From an uncultured Paludibaculum sp. (GTDB taxonomy: Bacteria; Acidobacteriota; Terriglobia; Bryobacterales; Bryobacteraceae), in contig NZ_OY762269.1 in the NCBI RefSeq assembly GCF_963665245.1, positions 1,928,501 to 1,992,500 on the forward strand: a stretch of DNA of 64,000 nucleotides, in the 5' to 3' direction. Every line of letters begins with the position of its first letter. The first letter of the stretch is position 1. Under the pieces are notes generated by a model. It worked only from the letters and a program-made list of their open reading frames with translations, did no database searches and was not told the DNA's origin. This document shows, piece by piece, positions 1 through 9,571 of this stretch. A program made the translations under genes and the position numbers.

Positions 1-129
1 GATGGCGAGGATCTGATCGTGGCGTCGCGCACGGCGTTCGATGACGAAGACGGCGGAGCGCCGCGCGGGCATGATGCGAACTTCCTGACCTTTCACCGCG
101 TGGAGAAGTTCCGGGTCAACACGAAGTGA
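1..129 (+). CDS. C-terminal end of a sialidase/BNR-type exported enzyme (partial)
   Basis: Only the last 42 codons before the TGA at 127-129 lie in the window; the gene begins upstream of position 1. The visible tail includes SRTAFDD, followed by HDANFLTFHRVEKFR. Tails of this type are, as I recall, found on exo-alpha-sialidase/BNR-repeat proteins of Acidobacteria and Planctomycetes, where the last propeller blade ends in a similar HDAN-LTFHR motif. No catalytic residue can be checked, so the family name is a recognition call, not proof. Its last 37 bases overlap the 3' end of the convergent permease gene. Confidence 0.55.
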   Translation, partial: DGEDLIVASRTAFDDEDGGAPRGHDANFLTFHRVEKFRVNTK

Positions 130-1733
130 CCCGGGCTGAACTCATCAGTTGATCTCGTGGTAAATCGTGCCGGATTCGGCGGAGGCCAGGCCGAGGTGGA
201 ATCGAATGGATTCCCCAGCGCTTTCAGGGAAACGCGCGTGACGGCCCAGGCACCGGCGGCTACAATCGCGGTTGCGCCCAGGACAGCCAGCCGCGAGCGG
301 AAGATCACGAAGTGTTGAACCGCGACGATGGCAGCCATGACGAGGCCGCCGCCCAGCATCAGGGGCACCATGAACGGGCCGCGCGTGGTTTCGGGTTGTT
401 TGCTGAACGGCAATCCTTCGATGAGCCGCAGCTCCAGGCCGAGATAGAACGAGGCCATCGCCATGCTGAACGCCACAAACAGCAACGCGTCCAGCGGTCC
501 CCAAAACCAGGCTGTTGCCAGCATCAGGATCCCGTGCGGCGCGAGGATGATGCGCGTCCACAAGGCGGCGTGGGTCCCATTCGCAATGCCTTGCAGGCTG
601 CCGGAAGGGGCCAACAGGAAGATCCAGGTGCCTTTGTAGTCAGCGCCGTAAACAAGCAGGGTGCTGATGAAGAATAGCAGGGCGCCGATAACGTGCGGCA
701 CAAGGTGGACGGGCGAGAAACCGGGGGCGAACACGCTGGCGGAAGGGATACGGCGCATCTCTATGAACGGGAGGATGAGCATGGGCAGCATCGGCACCAG
801 TTGGCGGCGGAACTGCCAGTCTCGCCACATCATAGCCGAGACATAGTGGAAGCCGGCCCGCGCCGGAGGGCCACCGCACACCCTCGCCACTAGATCGCCG
901 AGCCGCGACCGCCTGCTGCCGCGGGCGCGAGTGCCGCGTCCCTGCACCATGCTCGAGACGCGCACCAGGAAGTCCGCCGAGAGGGCCCGAATTCCGAAGA
1001 CGCCCACCGCCAGCGCCAGTAAGGCGAAAGCTGCGATGAGCGTGTTGCGCCAGGTGGAGTCCTGCGGCAGGGCGATCCGGAAGGGCAGGCGGGTGAACAC
1101 ACGCGGGGCAAACTGCATCAGGGAGAGGAAGATCAGGGGTACCAGTTCGATTGCCTGGCCCCACGATTTCACCCGCGACGGAGGGGCGATGCGCAGCAGC
1201 CAGCCGAAGATCGAACAGCACAGCAGGGCGATGAACAGTCCGACAGCCAGCGCGCCGGCCAGGTGCAGCAGCGGGTAGTAGAAGGGACAGCCGGGTATGA
1301 ACAAGGCCACCAGGGCGGGCACCACATTTAAGCCGGGCGCCAGGTAGAGCACGATGCGCAGCAGGTGTGTGAGTTTGGCCGCTGTATAGGTCGCGCCGTC
1401 CACCGGTTGATGTGCCAGGACCAGGGCTTCCGTGGGATTCACCAGGCTGTTGCTGGTCTCCGTCAACAGGATGATGAACAGCAGGAAGGCGGTCATGAAG
1501 AGGAAGATTCCGGCGTAGCCGGACAGGGATCGCTGGGCCAGGAGCATCAGCACGCTCAGCAGTGCCGCCATAACAGCGTAGAGCAGTGTGGCGGCCTTCA
1601 GGGTGAAGCCGTCCCGGCCCAAATGGCCCAGCATCTCGCGCCGTTCGCTGATCTTGCCGAACAAGCCGAGCAGCAGCCAGTAGCGCACCGGGTCGATACC
1701 GCACAGGCGCAGGAGAGGAGCGAGGGTATTCAT
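93..1733 (-). CDS. ABC transporter permease, large integral membrane protein
   Basis: The 546-residue product is rich in hydrophobic stretches along its whole length, roughly ten to twelve predicted membrane spans, with basic loops such as RGTRARGSRRSR near residue 270. It has no signal peptide or nucleotide-binding motif. The start codon overlaps the stop of the upstream ATPase gene in an ATGA arrangement, which implies translational coupling and marks it as the membrane half of an ABC exporter. The substrate cannot be read from sequence. The product is longer than a typical ABC-2 permease (250-400 residues), so it may be a fused or duplicated permease. The 3' end overlaps the convergent sialidase-like gene by 37 bases. 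Confidence 0.75.
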   Translation of the reverse strand: MNTLAPLLRLCGIDPVRYWLLLGLFGKISERREMLGHLGRDGFTLKAATLLYAVMAALLSVLMLLAQRSLSGYAGIFLFMTAFLLFIILLTETSNSLVNPTEALVLAHQPVDGATYTAAKLTHLLRIVLYLAPGLNVVPALVALFIPGCPFYYPLLHLAGALAVGLFIALLCCSIFGWLLRIAPPSRVKSWGQAIELVPLIFLSLMQFAPRVFTRLPFRIALPQDSTWRNTLIAAFALLALAVGVFGIRALSADFLVRVSSMVQGRGTRARGSRRSRLGDLVARVCGGPPARAGFHYVSAMMWRDWQFRRQLVPMLPMLILPFIEMRRIPSASVFAPGFSPVHLVPHVIGALLFFISTLLVYGADYKGTWIFLLAPSGSLQGIANGTHAALWTRIILAPHGILMLATAWFWGPLDALLFVAFSMAMASFYLGLELRLIEGLPFSKQPETTRGPFMVPLMLGGGLVMAAIVAVQHFVIFRSRLAVLGATAIVAAGAWAVTRVSLKALGNPFDSTSAWPPPNPARFTTRSTDEFSPGHFVLTRNFSTR

Positions 1734-2506
1734 GGCCTGAGCGCGTCGACGATGCGCGCGACTCCGGGATCCGTATCCACCGAGTGGGTCAACTGGCGGA
1801 AAACCTGCTCCAGCGTTGCCTGGCTGGTGGACTCGCGCAACGCTTCCGGTGTGTCATTGGCGATCAGGTTGCCCTGGTGAATGATCATCACCCGGTCGCA
1901 GATCTTCTCCACCACATCGAGCACATGCGAGCTGTAGAGGATGGTGTTACCAGCCGCGGCCAGGGCGGCGAGCAGGTCCTTGATGAGGATCGCGGCGTTG
2001 ACGTCCAGGCCGGAGAGCGGTTCGTCCAGCAGCAGCAGATCCGGATTGTGCAGCAGCGCGGCCGCGATCAGAATTTTCTGACGCATGCCTTTGGAGTAGG
2101 CGTTCAGGCGGTCGCCCGCTTCGGTTGTCAAAGAGAATGTTTCGAGAATTGCGGAGATCCTCGACTGCAGCAGCGGCTCCTCGACACCATGCAGACGGCC
2201 TGAAAGCTCCAGGAATTCCTGGCCCGTGAGCGACTCGAACAGCATGGCGGACTCCGGCACATAGCCGATGCGCTGTTTCACGTCCACCGCGCGCTCGGGC
2301 AGCGGCAGTCCATCCACCCGCACGGCGCCCAGGCCCGCCGTGAGAATGCCCGCGATCAGCTTGATGCAGGTGCTCTTGCCCGCTCCATTGGGTCCGAGCA
2401 TCCCCATGATGGTGCCGCGATCCACGGTAAATGAGATCCCGTGCAGCACTTCGGCCCGGCCGTAACCGAACCGGACATCGTCAAATACGACAATCGGATC
2501 CTGCAA
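1730..2506 (-). CDS. ABC transporter ATP-binding protein
   Basis: This is a cytoplasmic ATPase subunit that would power the permease encoded immediately downstream (4-base overlap). It shows a Walker A motif (GPNGAGKST), an ABC signature region around AYSKGMRQK, Walker B (LLLLDEP) followed by the D-loop SGLD, and the switch histidine in SSHVLD. That order is typical of CcmA/ABC-2 exporters. I chose the TTG at 2506 because AGGAG lies seven bases upstream. In-frame starts at 2527 (ATG) and 2536 (GTG) lie within or beside a TATAAT box and have no ribosome-binding site. The product is 258 residues from this start. Substrate unknown. Confidence 0.88.
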   Translation of the reverse strand: MQDPIVVFDDVRFGYGRAEVLHGISFTVDRGTIMGMLGPNGAGKSTCIKLIAGILTAGLGAVRVDGLPLPERAVDVKQRIGYVPESAMLFESLTGQEFLELSGRLHGVEEPLLQSRISAILETFSLTTEAGDRLNAYSKGMRQKILIAAALLHNPDLLLLDEPLSGLDVNAAILIKDLLAALAAAGNTILYSSHVLDVVEKICDRVMIIHQGNLIANDTPEALRESTSQATLEQVFRQLTHSVDTDPGVARIVDALRP

Positions 2507-2525
2507 TTGCTGTCTCCTGGCGGGC

Positions 2526-2531
2526 ATTATA
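2526..2531 (-). promoter_or_regulatory. Candidate -10 box of the ABC exporter operon
   Basis: A perfect TATAAT lies on the minus strand about 20 bases upstream of the favoured TTG start of the ATPase gene. The -35 region 17 bases further upstream is A/T-rich but has no TTGACA match. If this is the promoter, the transcript starts close to the ribosome-binding site and excludes the longer reading-frame starts. Confidence 0.35.
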
Positions 2532-2609
2532 AGCACAATTGCGCGGTGAATTTCCCTGTGTCAGCAGGCTATCATTTGGATCCCGCGGCAGCGTGCTACG
2601 CTTTTGCGC

Positions 2610-4667
2610 ATGAGATTCTGGCTCGTGTTCCTTAGCGCGCTCTGCGTCGTGGCCCAGAACAAGCCCCCGGCCAGCGCTGTTCACCCGGTCACCGAGAATT
2701 TGCACGGCACAGCCGTGACCGATCCGTACCGCTGGCTGGAAAACCAGGAAAGTCCGGAGACGCGCGCCTGGATCGACGCTCAGATGAAGTACACGCGGGC
2801 CGCTCTCGATCCACTGCCGCAGAGGGCGCGGTGGAAGGCCCGGCTCACCGAATTGCACCGCACGGAAACCACCGGCCTGCCTCGCGAACGGGGCGGGAAG
2901 TACTTCTTCGAAAAGCGCGGCGCCAATGAGAACCGGGCCGCCATCTGCGTCCGCCGGTCGCTGGACGGGCCGGATGAGGTCCTGGTCGACCCCGCCGCTG
3001 TCTCCAAGGATGAGACGGTGAGCATCGACCTGCTGGACGTCACGCCGGACGGCAAATTACTCGCCTTTGGCGTGCGAAAGGGCGGAGCGGACGAGTTTGA
3101 AGTGCTGATGTTGAACGTAGACAGCAAGCAGCCTCTGCCGGACCACCTGCCCCCGATGCACTACATCAACGTGCTTCTGGTGCCTGATCATTCCGGGCTC
3201 TACTTCACAGACCTGGATCCCGGCAAAGGTCCGCGGGCGTTCTTCCGCCCCCTGGGTCGCGAAACCATCGAGCCGAAGCAGATCTTCGGCCAGGGCTTCG
3301 GCGCGGAGTACATCCTGGAAGTGAATCTGTCGGACGATGGCCGCTTCCTGACGCTGAACATGGTGCAGGGTTCCGCCGGCAACCGGACCGAGGTGTGGCT
3401 GATGGACCGCCTGAAGGGTGGAAGGCCGCAGCCCATCGTGAGAGACCTCGACGCCCGCACCTACGGCTTCGTCAGCGGCGGCCGTCTCTTTCTCATCACG
3501 AACTGGCAGGCGCCCCGGAGCAGGGTGTTCGTCGTGAGTCCGGAACAGCCCCAGCGGTTCTTCTGGAAACTGATCGTGCCGGAAGCGTCGTGGAATCTCG
3601 AAAGCCTGGACGTGGCGGGAGAGCGCCTGCTGGTGTCGTATACACGCAATGCGAGCTCGATGGTGATGGTGCTGGAGTCGGACGGCCGCTACGCCGGAGA
3701 AGCGGAACTGCCGGGCCTGGGGGCATTGGGTGGCGTCTCGGGCCACTGGGGCTCGAAGGAGTTCTTTGTGGGTTACGAGTCGTTCACCACGCCAGCCATG
3801 GTCCTGCAGTTTGACGCGAAGAATCTGGCGCGCACCACCTGGTACCGCAATCCGGTGCCCGTGGACAGCAATGGCTTCGAATCGGAGCAAATCTGGTTCT
3901 CGTCCAAGGACGGCACCCGGGTGCCGATGTTTGTCGTCCACAAGAAGGGTCTGCGGCTGGACGGAACGAACCCGGCGCTGTTGACCGGCTATGGCGGTTT
4001 CAATGTGAGCGTTACGCCCTACTTCTGGTCGGCCGGCGTTGCCTGGATGGAGCAGGGCGGGATTCTGGTGAGCGCGAATCTGAGGGGCGGAGCCGAGTTC
4101 GGCGAAGAGTGGCACCGGGCCGGCATGCTGGCGCAGAAACAGCACGTCTTCGACGACTTCATCGCCGCCGCCGAGGAGTTGATCCGCCGGAAGTACACCA
4201 GCCCGGGCAAACTGGCCATCCTGGGCGGTTCCAACGGCGGCCTGCTGGTGGGCGCCGCCATGGTGCAGCGGCCGGAACTCTTTCGCGCCGTGGTATGCGA
4301 GGTGCCGCTGCTCGACATGCTGCGCTATCAGAAGTTCCTGGTCGCCGGACTGTGGGTGCCGGAGTACGGCTCATCCGACGACCCGCGCCAGTTTGAATAC
4401 CTGCTTCGCTATTCGCCCTACCAGAATGTGAAGGACGGAGTGAAGTATCCGGCCGTCCTCTTCGTCACCGGCGATTCGGATACTCGCGTGGCTCCGCTGC
4501 ATGCCAGGAAGATGACCGCGCGCGTCCAGGCCGCGACCTCCTCCGGGCTGCCGGTGCTGCTGCTCTACGACACAAAGACCGGCCACTCCGGCGGGAAGCC
4601 GGTGACCCAGATCATCGAGGACGAAACCGACACCTTCTCCTTCCTGGCGTGGCAATTGGGCATGTAA
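2610..4667 (+). CDS. Prolyl oligopeptidase family serine peptidase (S9A), exported
   Basis: Predicted to cleave short proline-containing peptides outside the cytoplasm. The ATG at 2610 gives 685 residues and a short hydrophobic signal peptide ending near VVAQ; an in-frame TTG two codons upstream is less likely. The N-terminal part has the S9A hallmark (DPYRWLE), then a seven-bladed propeller region. The C-terminal alpha/beta hydrolase domain carries the nucleophile in GGSNGG (Ser541), the acid in GDSDTRV (Asp622/624) and the base in TGHSGG (His659). The length matches the family (about 700). Its 5' end faces the ABC operon across a short divergent intergenic region. Confidence 0.93.
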   Translation: MRFWLVFLSALCVVAQNKPPASAVHPVTENLHGTAVTDPYRWLENQESPETRAWIDAQMKYTRAALDPLPQRARWKARLTELHRTETTGLPRERGGKYFFEKRGANENRAAICVRRSLDGPDEVLVDPAAVSKDETVSIDLLDVTPDGKLLAFGVRKGGADEFEVLMLNVDSKQPLPDHLPPMHYINVLLVPDHSGLYFTDLDPGKGPRAFFRPLGRETIEPKQIFGQGFGAEYILEVNLSDDGRFLTLNMVQGSAGNRTEVWLMDRLKGGRPQPIVRDLDARTYGFVSGGRLFLITNWQAPRSRVFVVSPEQPQRFFWKLIVPEASWNLESLDVAGERLLVSYTRNASSMVMVLESDGRYAGEAELPGLGALGGVSGHWGSKEFFVGYESFTTPAMVLQFDAKNLARTTWYRNPVPVDSNGFESEQIWFSSKDGTRVPMFVVHKKGLRLDGTNPALLTGYGGFNVSVTPYFWSAGVAWMEQGGILVSANLRGGAEFGEEWHRAGMLAQKQHVFDDFIAAAEELIRRKYTSPGKLAILGGSNGGLLVGAAMVQRPELFRAVVCEVPLLDMLRYQKFLVAGLWVPEYGSSDDPRQFEYLLRYSPYQNVKDGVKYPAVLFVTGDSDTRVAPLHARKMTARVQAATSSGLPVLLLYDTKTGHSGGKPVTQIIEDETDTFSFLAWQLGM

Positions 4668-4709
4668 CGCGGCGGGGCTGTGGTAGTGTGCCCGTGAGAG
4701 GAGTCGCGC

Positions 4710-5735
4710 ATGCTCCGCATGTTTGCCGGATTGGTCCTGCTGGCCGGGATCAGCGCAAAAGCGTCCGATTACGCCGTGGGTGCCGACCTGTCGTTCCTGA
4801 AACAGGCTGAGGATCGAGGCACGCAGTTCAAGGAGAATGGGGAACCTAAGCCGGGCCTCCAGATCTTCAAGGATCACCGCTACAACTGGATCCGGCTGCG
4901 GCTGTTCCACACTCCCACGGAATTGCCGAACAATCTCGAATACACCATCGCCACGGCGAAGGCAGCCAAGGCTCTGGGCTACAAGTTCCTGCTGGACTAC
5001 CACTACTCCGATACGTGGGCCGATCCCGGCAAACAGTTCATCCCCAAGGCGTGGGAGGGATTCAACCACGATCAGCTCGTCCAGGCGGTGTTTGAGTACA
5101 CCCGGGACACCATGCGGGCCTTCGGGGAAGCCGGTGTCCTTCCGGACATGGTCCAGGTAGGCAATGAGGTTTCCAATGACATGCTGTGGCCGGACGGCAA
5201 GCTGCCCGACAACTGGGACGCCTTCGCCGATCTGGTGCGGGCCGGGATCAATGGCGTGGATGCAGGGCGGGGCAATGGCGCCAGGCCGCGCATCATGATC
5301 CACATCGACAAGGGCGGCGACCGGCAGGCGACCAAGGAATTCTTTGACGAGTTCCATCGCTATGGCATTGGTTATGACGTCATTGGGCAGTCGTATTACC
5401 CTTGGTGGCACGGGTCATTGCTGGATCTGAAGGAAAACCTGGACTTCATGGCGAAGGAATATCGAAAAGAGATCATGCTCGTGGAAGTCGCCTACAACTG
5501 CCGCCCGGGCGAGTATCTGAAACGGCCCGGCCCGTTCCCGGAAACGCCCGAAGGACAGGCCGCTTTCCTGGAAGAGGTCCAGCGTCTGGTGGTGGCTACT
5601 CCGAATGGTTTGGGCAAAGGCGTCTTCTGGTGGGAGCCGGCCGTGACCGGCGGCCTGGAGCGGCGTGGGTTCTTCGATCCGCAGTACAACGTCCTGCCCG
5701 TCATCGGCGTGTTTGACCGCTGGGTGCGGCACTAG
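4710..5735 (+). CDS. Arabinogalactan endo-beta-1,4-galactanase (GH53)
   Basis: A secreted enzyme of 341 residues predicted to cut beta-1,4-galactan side chains of pectin. The start at 4710 is preceded by GAGAGGAG and followed by a signal peptide ending near SAKAS. GH53 features are visible: GADLSFLKQAE with the family's 'G.D.S' start, WIRLRLFHTP, LLDYHYSDTWADP, the acid/base glutamate in VGNEV (Glu153) and the nucleophile in LVEVAYN (Glu259), followed by GVFWWEPA. These are the conserved clan GH-A strand ends. The length fits a single catalytic domain with no binding module. It may share a plant-polymer niche with the GH5 gene at 40 kb. Confidence 0.93.
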   Translation: MLRMFAGLVLLAGISAKASDYAVGADLSFLKQAEDRGTQFKENGEPKPGLQIFKDHRYNWIRLRLFHTPTELPNNLEYTIATAKAAKALGYKFLLDYHYSDTWADPGKQFIPKAWEGFNHDQLVQAVFEYTRDTMRAFGEAGVLPDMVQVGNEVSNDMLWPDGKLPDNWDAFADLVRAGINGVDAGRGNGARPRIMIHIDKGGDRQATKEFFDEFHRYGIGYDVIGQSYYPWWHGSLLDLKENLDFMAKEYRKEIMLVEVAYNCRPGEYLKRPGPFPETPEGQAAFLEEVQRLVVATPNGLGKGVFWWEPAVTGGLERRGFFDPQYNVLPVIGVFDRWVRH

Positions 5736-5843
5736 TGACGGCGCCGGCCGTGCGCAATGAACCCATGCGGATAGAGTGCATGAAAGCCCTGCCAATTCAG
5801 ACGTCTCAGTGTGATAACCTGAGAAGGAATTTGAGCGCCAGCG

Positions 5844-6497
5844 ATGCCGGCACGCGTCAGTGAGGCGTTCGTCCTCCGCACTTACCCTTTTCAGGAAGGG
5901 GACCTGATTGTCAGTTTCGACACTCGCGATCAGGGCAAGTTGCGGGGCGTCGCCAAGCGGGCTCGAAAGCCGAAAGGTCCCTTCGGATCTTCGTTGGAAC
6001 GACTCTCGCAGGTCAGGATTTCCTACTACCAGCGGGAGGGCGCCGAGTTGGTCCGGATTGACTCCGTGGAACTGATACAGACGCAGTTCGGTCTGTCCAG
6101 TTCATACGAGGCCGGCGTGGCGCTCGACTATTTCGCGGAGGTGTGCGACCACTTGCTACCGCCCTCGGAACCCAACGAGCGGTTCTACCGGCTGATTGGC
6201 GCCGTGCTGGCCGAATTGCGCGCGGCGGCGCTGGATCAGAGGCCGGCGGCGGTTTGGCGCACCATCATGTATTTCACGTTCTGGGCTGTGCGCTTGTCGG
6301 GCTTCTTACCCGAACTCCGGGTGAGCGCCGCCAGCCGGGAACTGGCTCAAACCATGGCCGTCCATCCCGTGGCGAACCTGGCCGCCATCGACTGGACCAA
6401 GGATACGGCGGCCGACCTGCGCCGTTTCCTCTACCGCGAGATCGAATCGCATATCGAGCGCAAGCTCCTCACCGTCCCCCTTATGGAGGCTCTCTAA
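5844..6497 (+). CDS. recO: DNA repair protein RecO
   Basis: RecO helps load RecA onto SSB-coated single strands in the RecFOR pathway. The N-terminal OB fold is recognisable: EAFVLRTYPFQEGDLIVSF, then GKLRGVAKRARKP and FGSSLERL. The helical C-terminal domain follows (YFAEVCDHLLPP, NERFYRLI). The 217-residue length is slightly short for the family (about 230-260). The C-terminal four-cysteine zinc motif of many RecO proteins is absent: only one cysteine is present, as in the zinc-free versions. It sits ten bases upstream of glyQ, an order seen in other bacteria. Confidence 0.9.
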   Translation: MPARVSEAFVLRTYPFQEGDLIVSFDTRDQGKLRGVAKRARKPKGPFGSSLERLSQVRISYYQREGAELVRIDSVELIQTQFGLSSSYEAGVALDYFAEVCDHLLPPSEPNERFYRLIGAVLAELRAAALDQRPAAVWRTIMYFTFWAVRLSGFLPELRVSAASRELAQTMAVHPVANLAAIDWTKDTAADLRRFLYREIESHIERKLLTVPLMEAL

Positions 6498-6506
6498 GTT
6501 CCCCGC

Positions 6507-7420
<914 letters not shown>

Positions 7421-7424
<4 letters not shown>

Positions 7425-9529
7425 GCGACTTGAAGCCATTCCTCCTCGAACTCGGTGTGGAAGAGATTCCGCATTGGATGATCGTGCCCGCGCTGGGCGA
7501 CATGGAACGCCTGTTCCTGGAGCTGTGCCAGTCGCATCAACTGGTGCCCGGAGATCTCAAGTTCGATGGCACCCCCCGCCGGCTGGTCCTGCGTGCGGCC
7601 GGACTGCCCGAGCGGCAGGCCGATCGTGTCGAACTCGTCATGGGACCGCCCAAGTCCGCGGGCGCCGGCGCCGCGATGGGCTTCGCCAAGAAGAACGGAG
7701 TCACGGTGGAGCATCTCTCCACCGAAGTGACGCCCAAGGGTGAGTACTTCGCCCTCAGCCGCAAGATCGAGGGCCGCGAGGTCCGGCAGATCCTGGCGGA
7801 AGCGCTGCCCACGCTGATCTCGAAGATCCCGTGGCCCAAGGCCATGTACTGGACCGGTAAGGGCGGCACGACGTTCATCCGGCCCATCCGCTGGATCGTC
7901 GCCATGCTGGGCGACTCCGTTGTGGAGTTCGAACTGGCCGGCGTCCAGTCGGGCACGCTCTCCCGCGGCCACCGCCGCATGGGCGCCGACGAGATCGCCT
8001 TCGACCACACCAATTACGAAGAGCGCCTGGAGAAGAACGGCGTCATCCTGTCCGCCGCGAAACGCCGCAAGCGGATCCAGGACGGCATCAAAAAACTGCT
8101 CAAGGGCAAAGGCCTGGAACTGATCGCCGACGATTCTCTGTTGGACGATCTGGTGTACCTCACCGAGTATCCGACCCCGATCCTGGGCTCCTTCAATCCC
8201 GAGTTTCTGGCCCTGCCGCAGGAAGTCCTCTCCACCGTGATGCGCCATCACCAGCGCTACTTCACGATGCGGGACGGCGAGGGCAGGATGGCTCCCCACT
8301 TCCTGGCCATCATGAACATGAAGGCCGACAAGAAGGGCTACGTCGTGAAGGGCAACGAGCGCGTGCTGGAGGCCCGTTTCAACGACGCCCGCTTCTTCTG
8401 GGACCAGGATCAAAGCAAGAAGCTGTCCGACCGTGTCGAGGACTTGGCGAACGTCACGTTCCAGGCCAAGCTTGGTTCCTACAAGGACAAGCGCCTGGGC
8501 GTCGAAGCCGGAGTCTGCCGCATCGCCGCGGCCCTCAATCTCGACACCCGGCTGGCGCGCCGCTCCGCCGAACTCTGCAAGACCGACCTCATGACGGAGA
8601 TGGTCAAGGAATTGACCGAACTCCAGGGCGTGATGGGCGGCCTGTATGCCAAGGTGCAGGGCGAGCCCGACGAAGTCTGGAAGGCGATCTACGAGCACTA
8701 CGAACCGGCCAGCATGGAGTCCGAAGTGCCGTCGAGCGACTATGGCAAGATCCTCTCCATCGCCGACAAGCTCGATTCGCTGGAAGGCTGCTTCGCGCTG
8801 GGCATGATCCCCAGCGGTTCGAAAGATCCGTTGGGACTGCGCCGCGCGGCACAAGGCATCGTGAAGACGATCGTCGAAGGCCGGCTGCGGCTGAACCTCA
8901 AGAAGCTCGTGAACGAGGGCGCGGAAGAGACCAACCGGACCTTCCTGCGCATCCGTTCCGACTATAAAGAGGATCGCGCGGCCGACGGCGAGCTGAAGCT
9001 GGCCAAACAGATCTGGGAGTTTCTGCTCGACCGTGTGCGCTACTACTTCCGCGAAGTCCGGCACTACGCGTACGACGAGCTCTCCGCCGTGCTGGCGGCC
9101 GGGCCCGTGGACCTGGTCGACATCGAATCGCGGCTGTATGCGTTGAAGCTGGTCCGCCAGACTGAGGAGTTCGAACCCCTGGCCGCGGCGTTCAAGCGCA
9201 TGCGCAACATTCTCAAACAGGCCGGCTGGCAGTGTGGCACCGTGAACCCGGCGCTGCTCGAAGAGGGCGCGGAACGCGAACTCTTCGACGAAACGACCAA
9301 GGTGCTGGCCAAGGTGGCCGTCTACCGCCAGTCGGAAGACTACATGGCTTCGCTCAATGTGATCTCCACCCTCAAGCCGGCAGTGGATCACTTCTTCGAC
9401 AAGATTCTGGTGAACGCGCCGGATCCGGCCGTTCGCGACAACCGGCTCGCCCTGTTGGGCGGGCTCTACAACGAAGTTTCCTCGATCGCCGATTTTTCGG
9501 AGATCGTGACCTCATCAACGACCGAATGA
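7421..9529 (+). CDS. glyS: Glycyl-tRNA synthetase beta subunit
   Basis: The beta subunit contributes tRNA recognition. It has 702 residues, the usual size, beginning with the typical FLLELGVEEIPHWMI and followed by GTPRRLVL and GPPKSAG. The HD-like region (MRHHQRYF) and a long C-terminal anticodon-binding domain are present. It starts in an ATGA overlap with glyQ and is followed 42 bases later by ppdK on the same strand. Nothing looks truncated. Confidence 0.98.
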
Positions 9530-9571
9530 ACTCATTATTCTGCTGAGAAAATTCAGGAGCACGATAGCGCT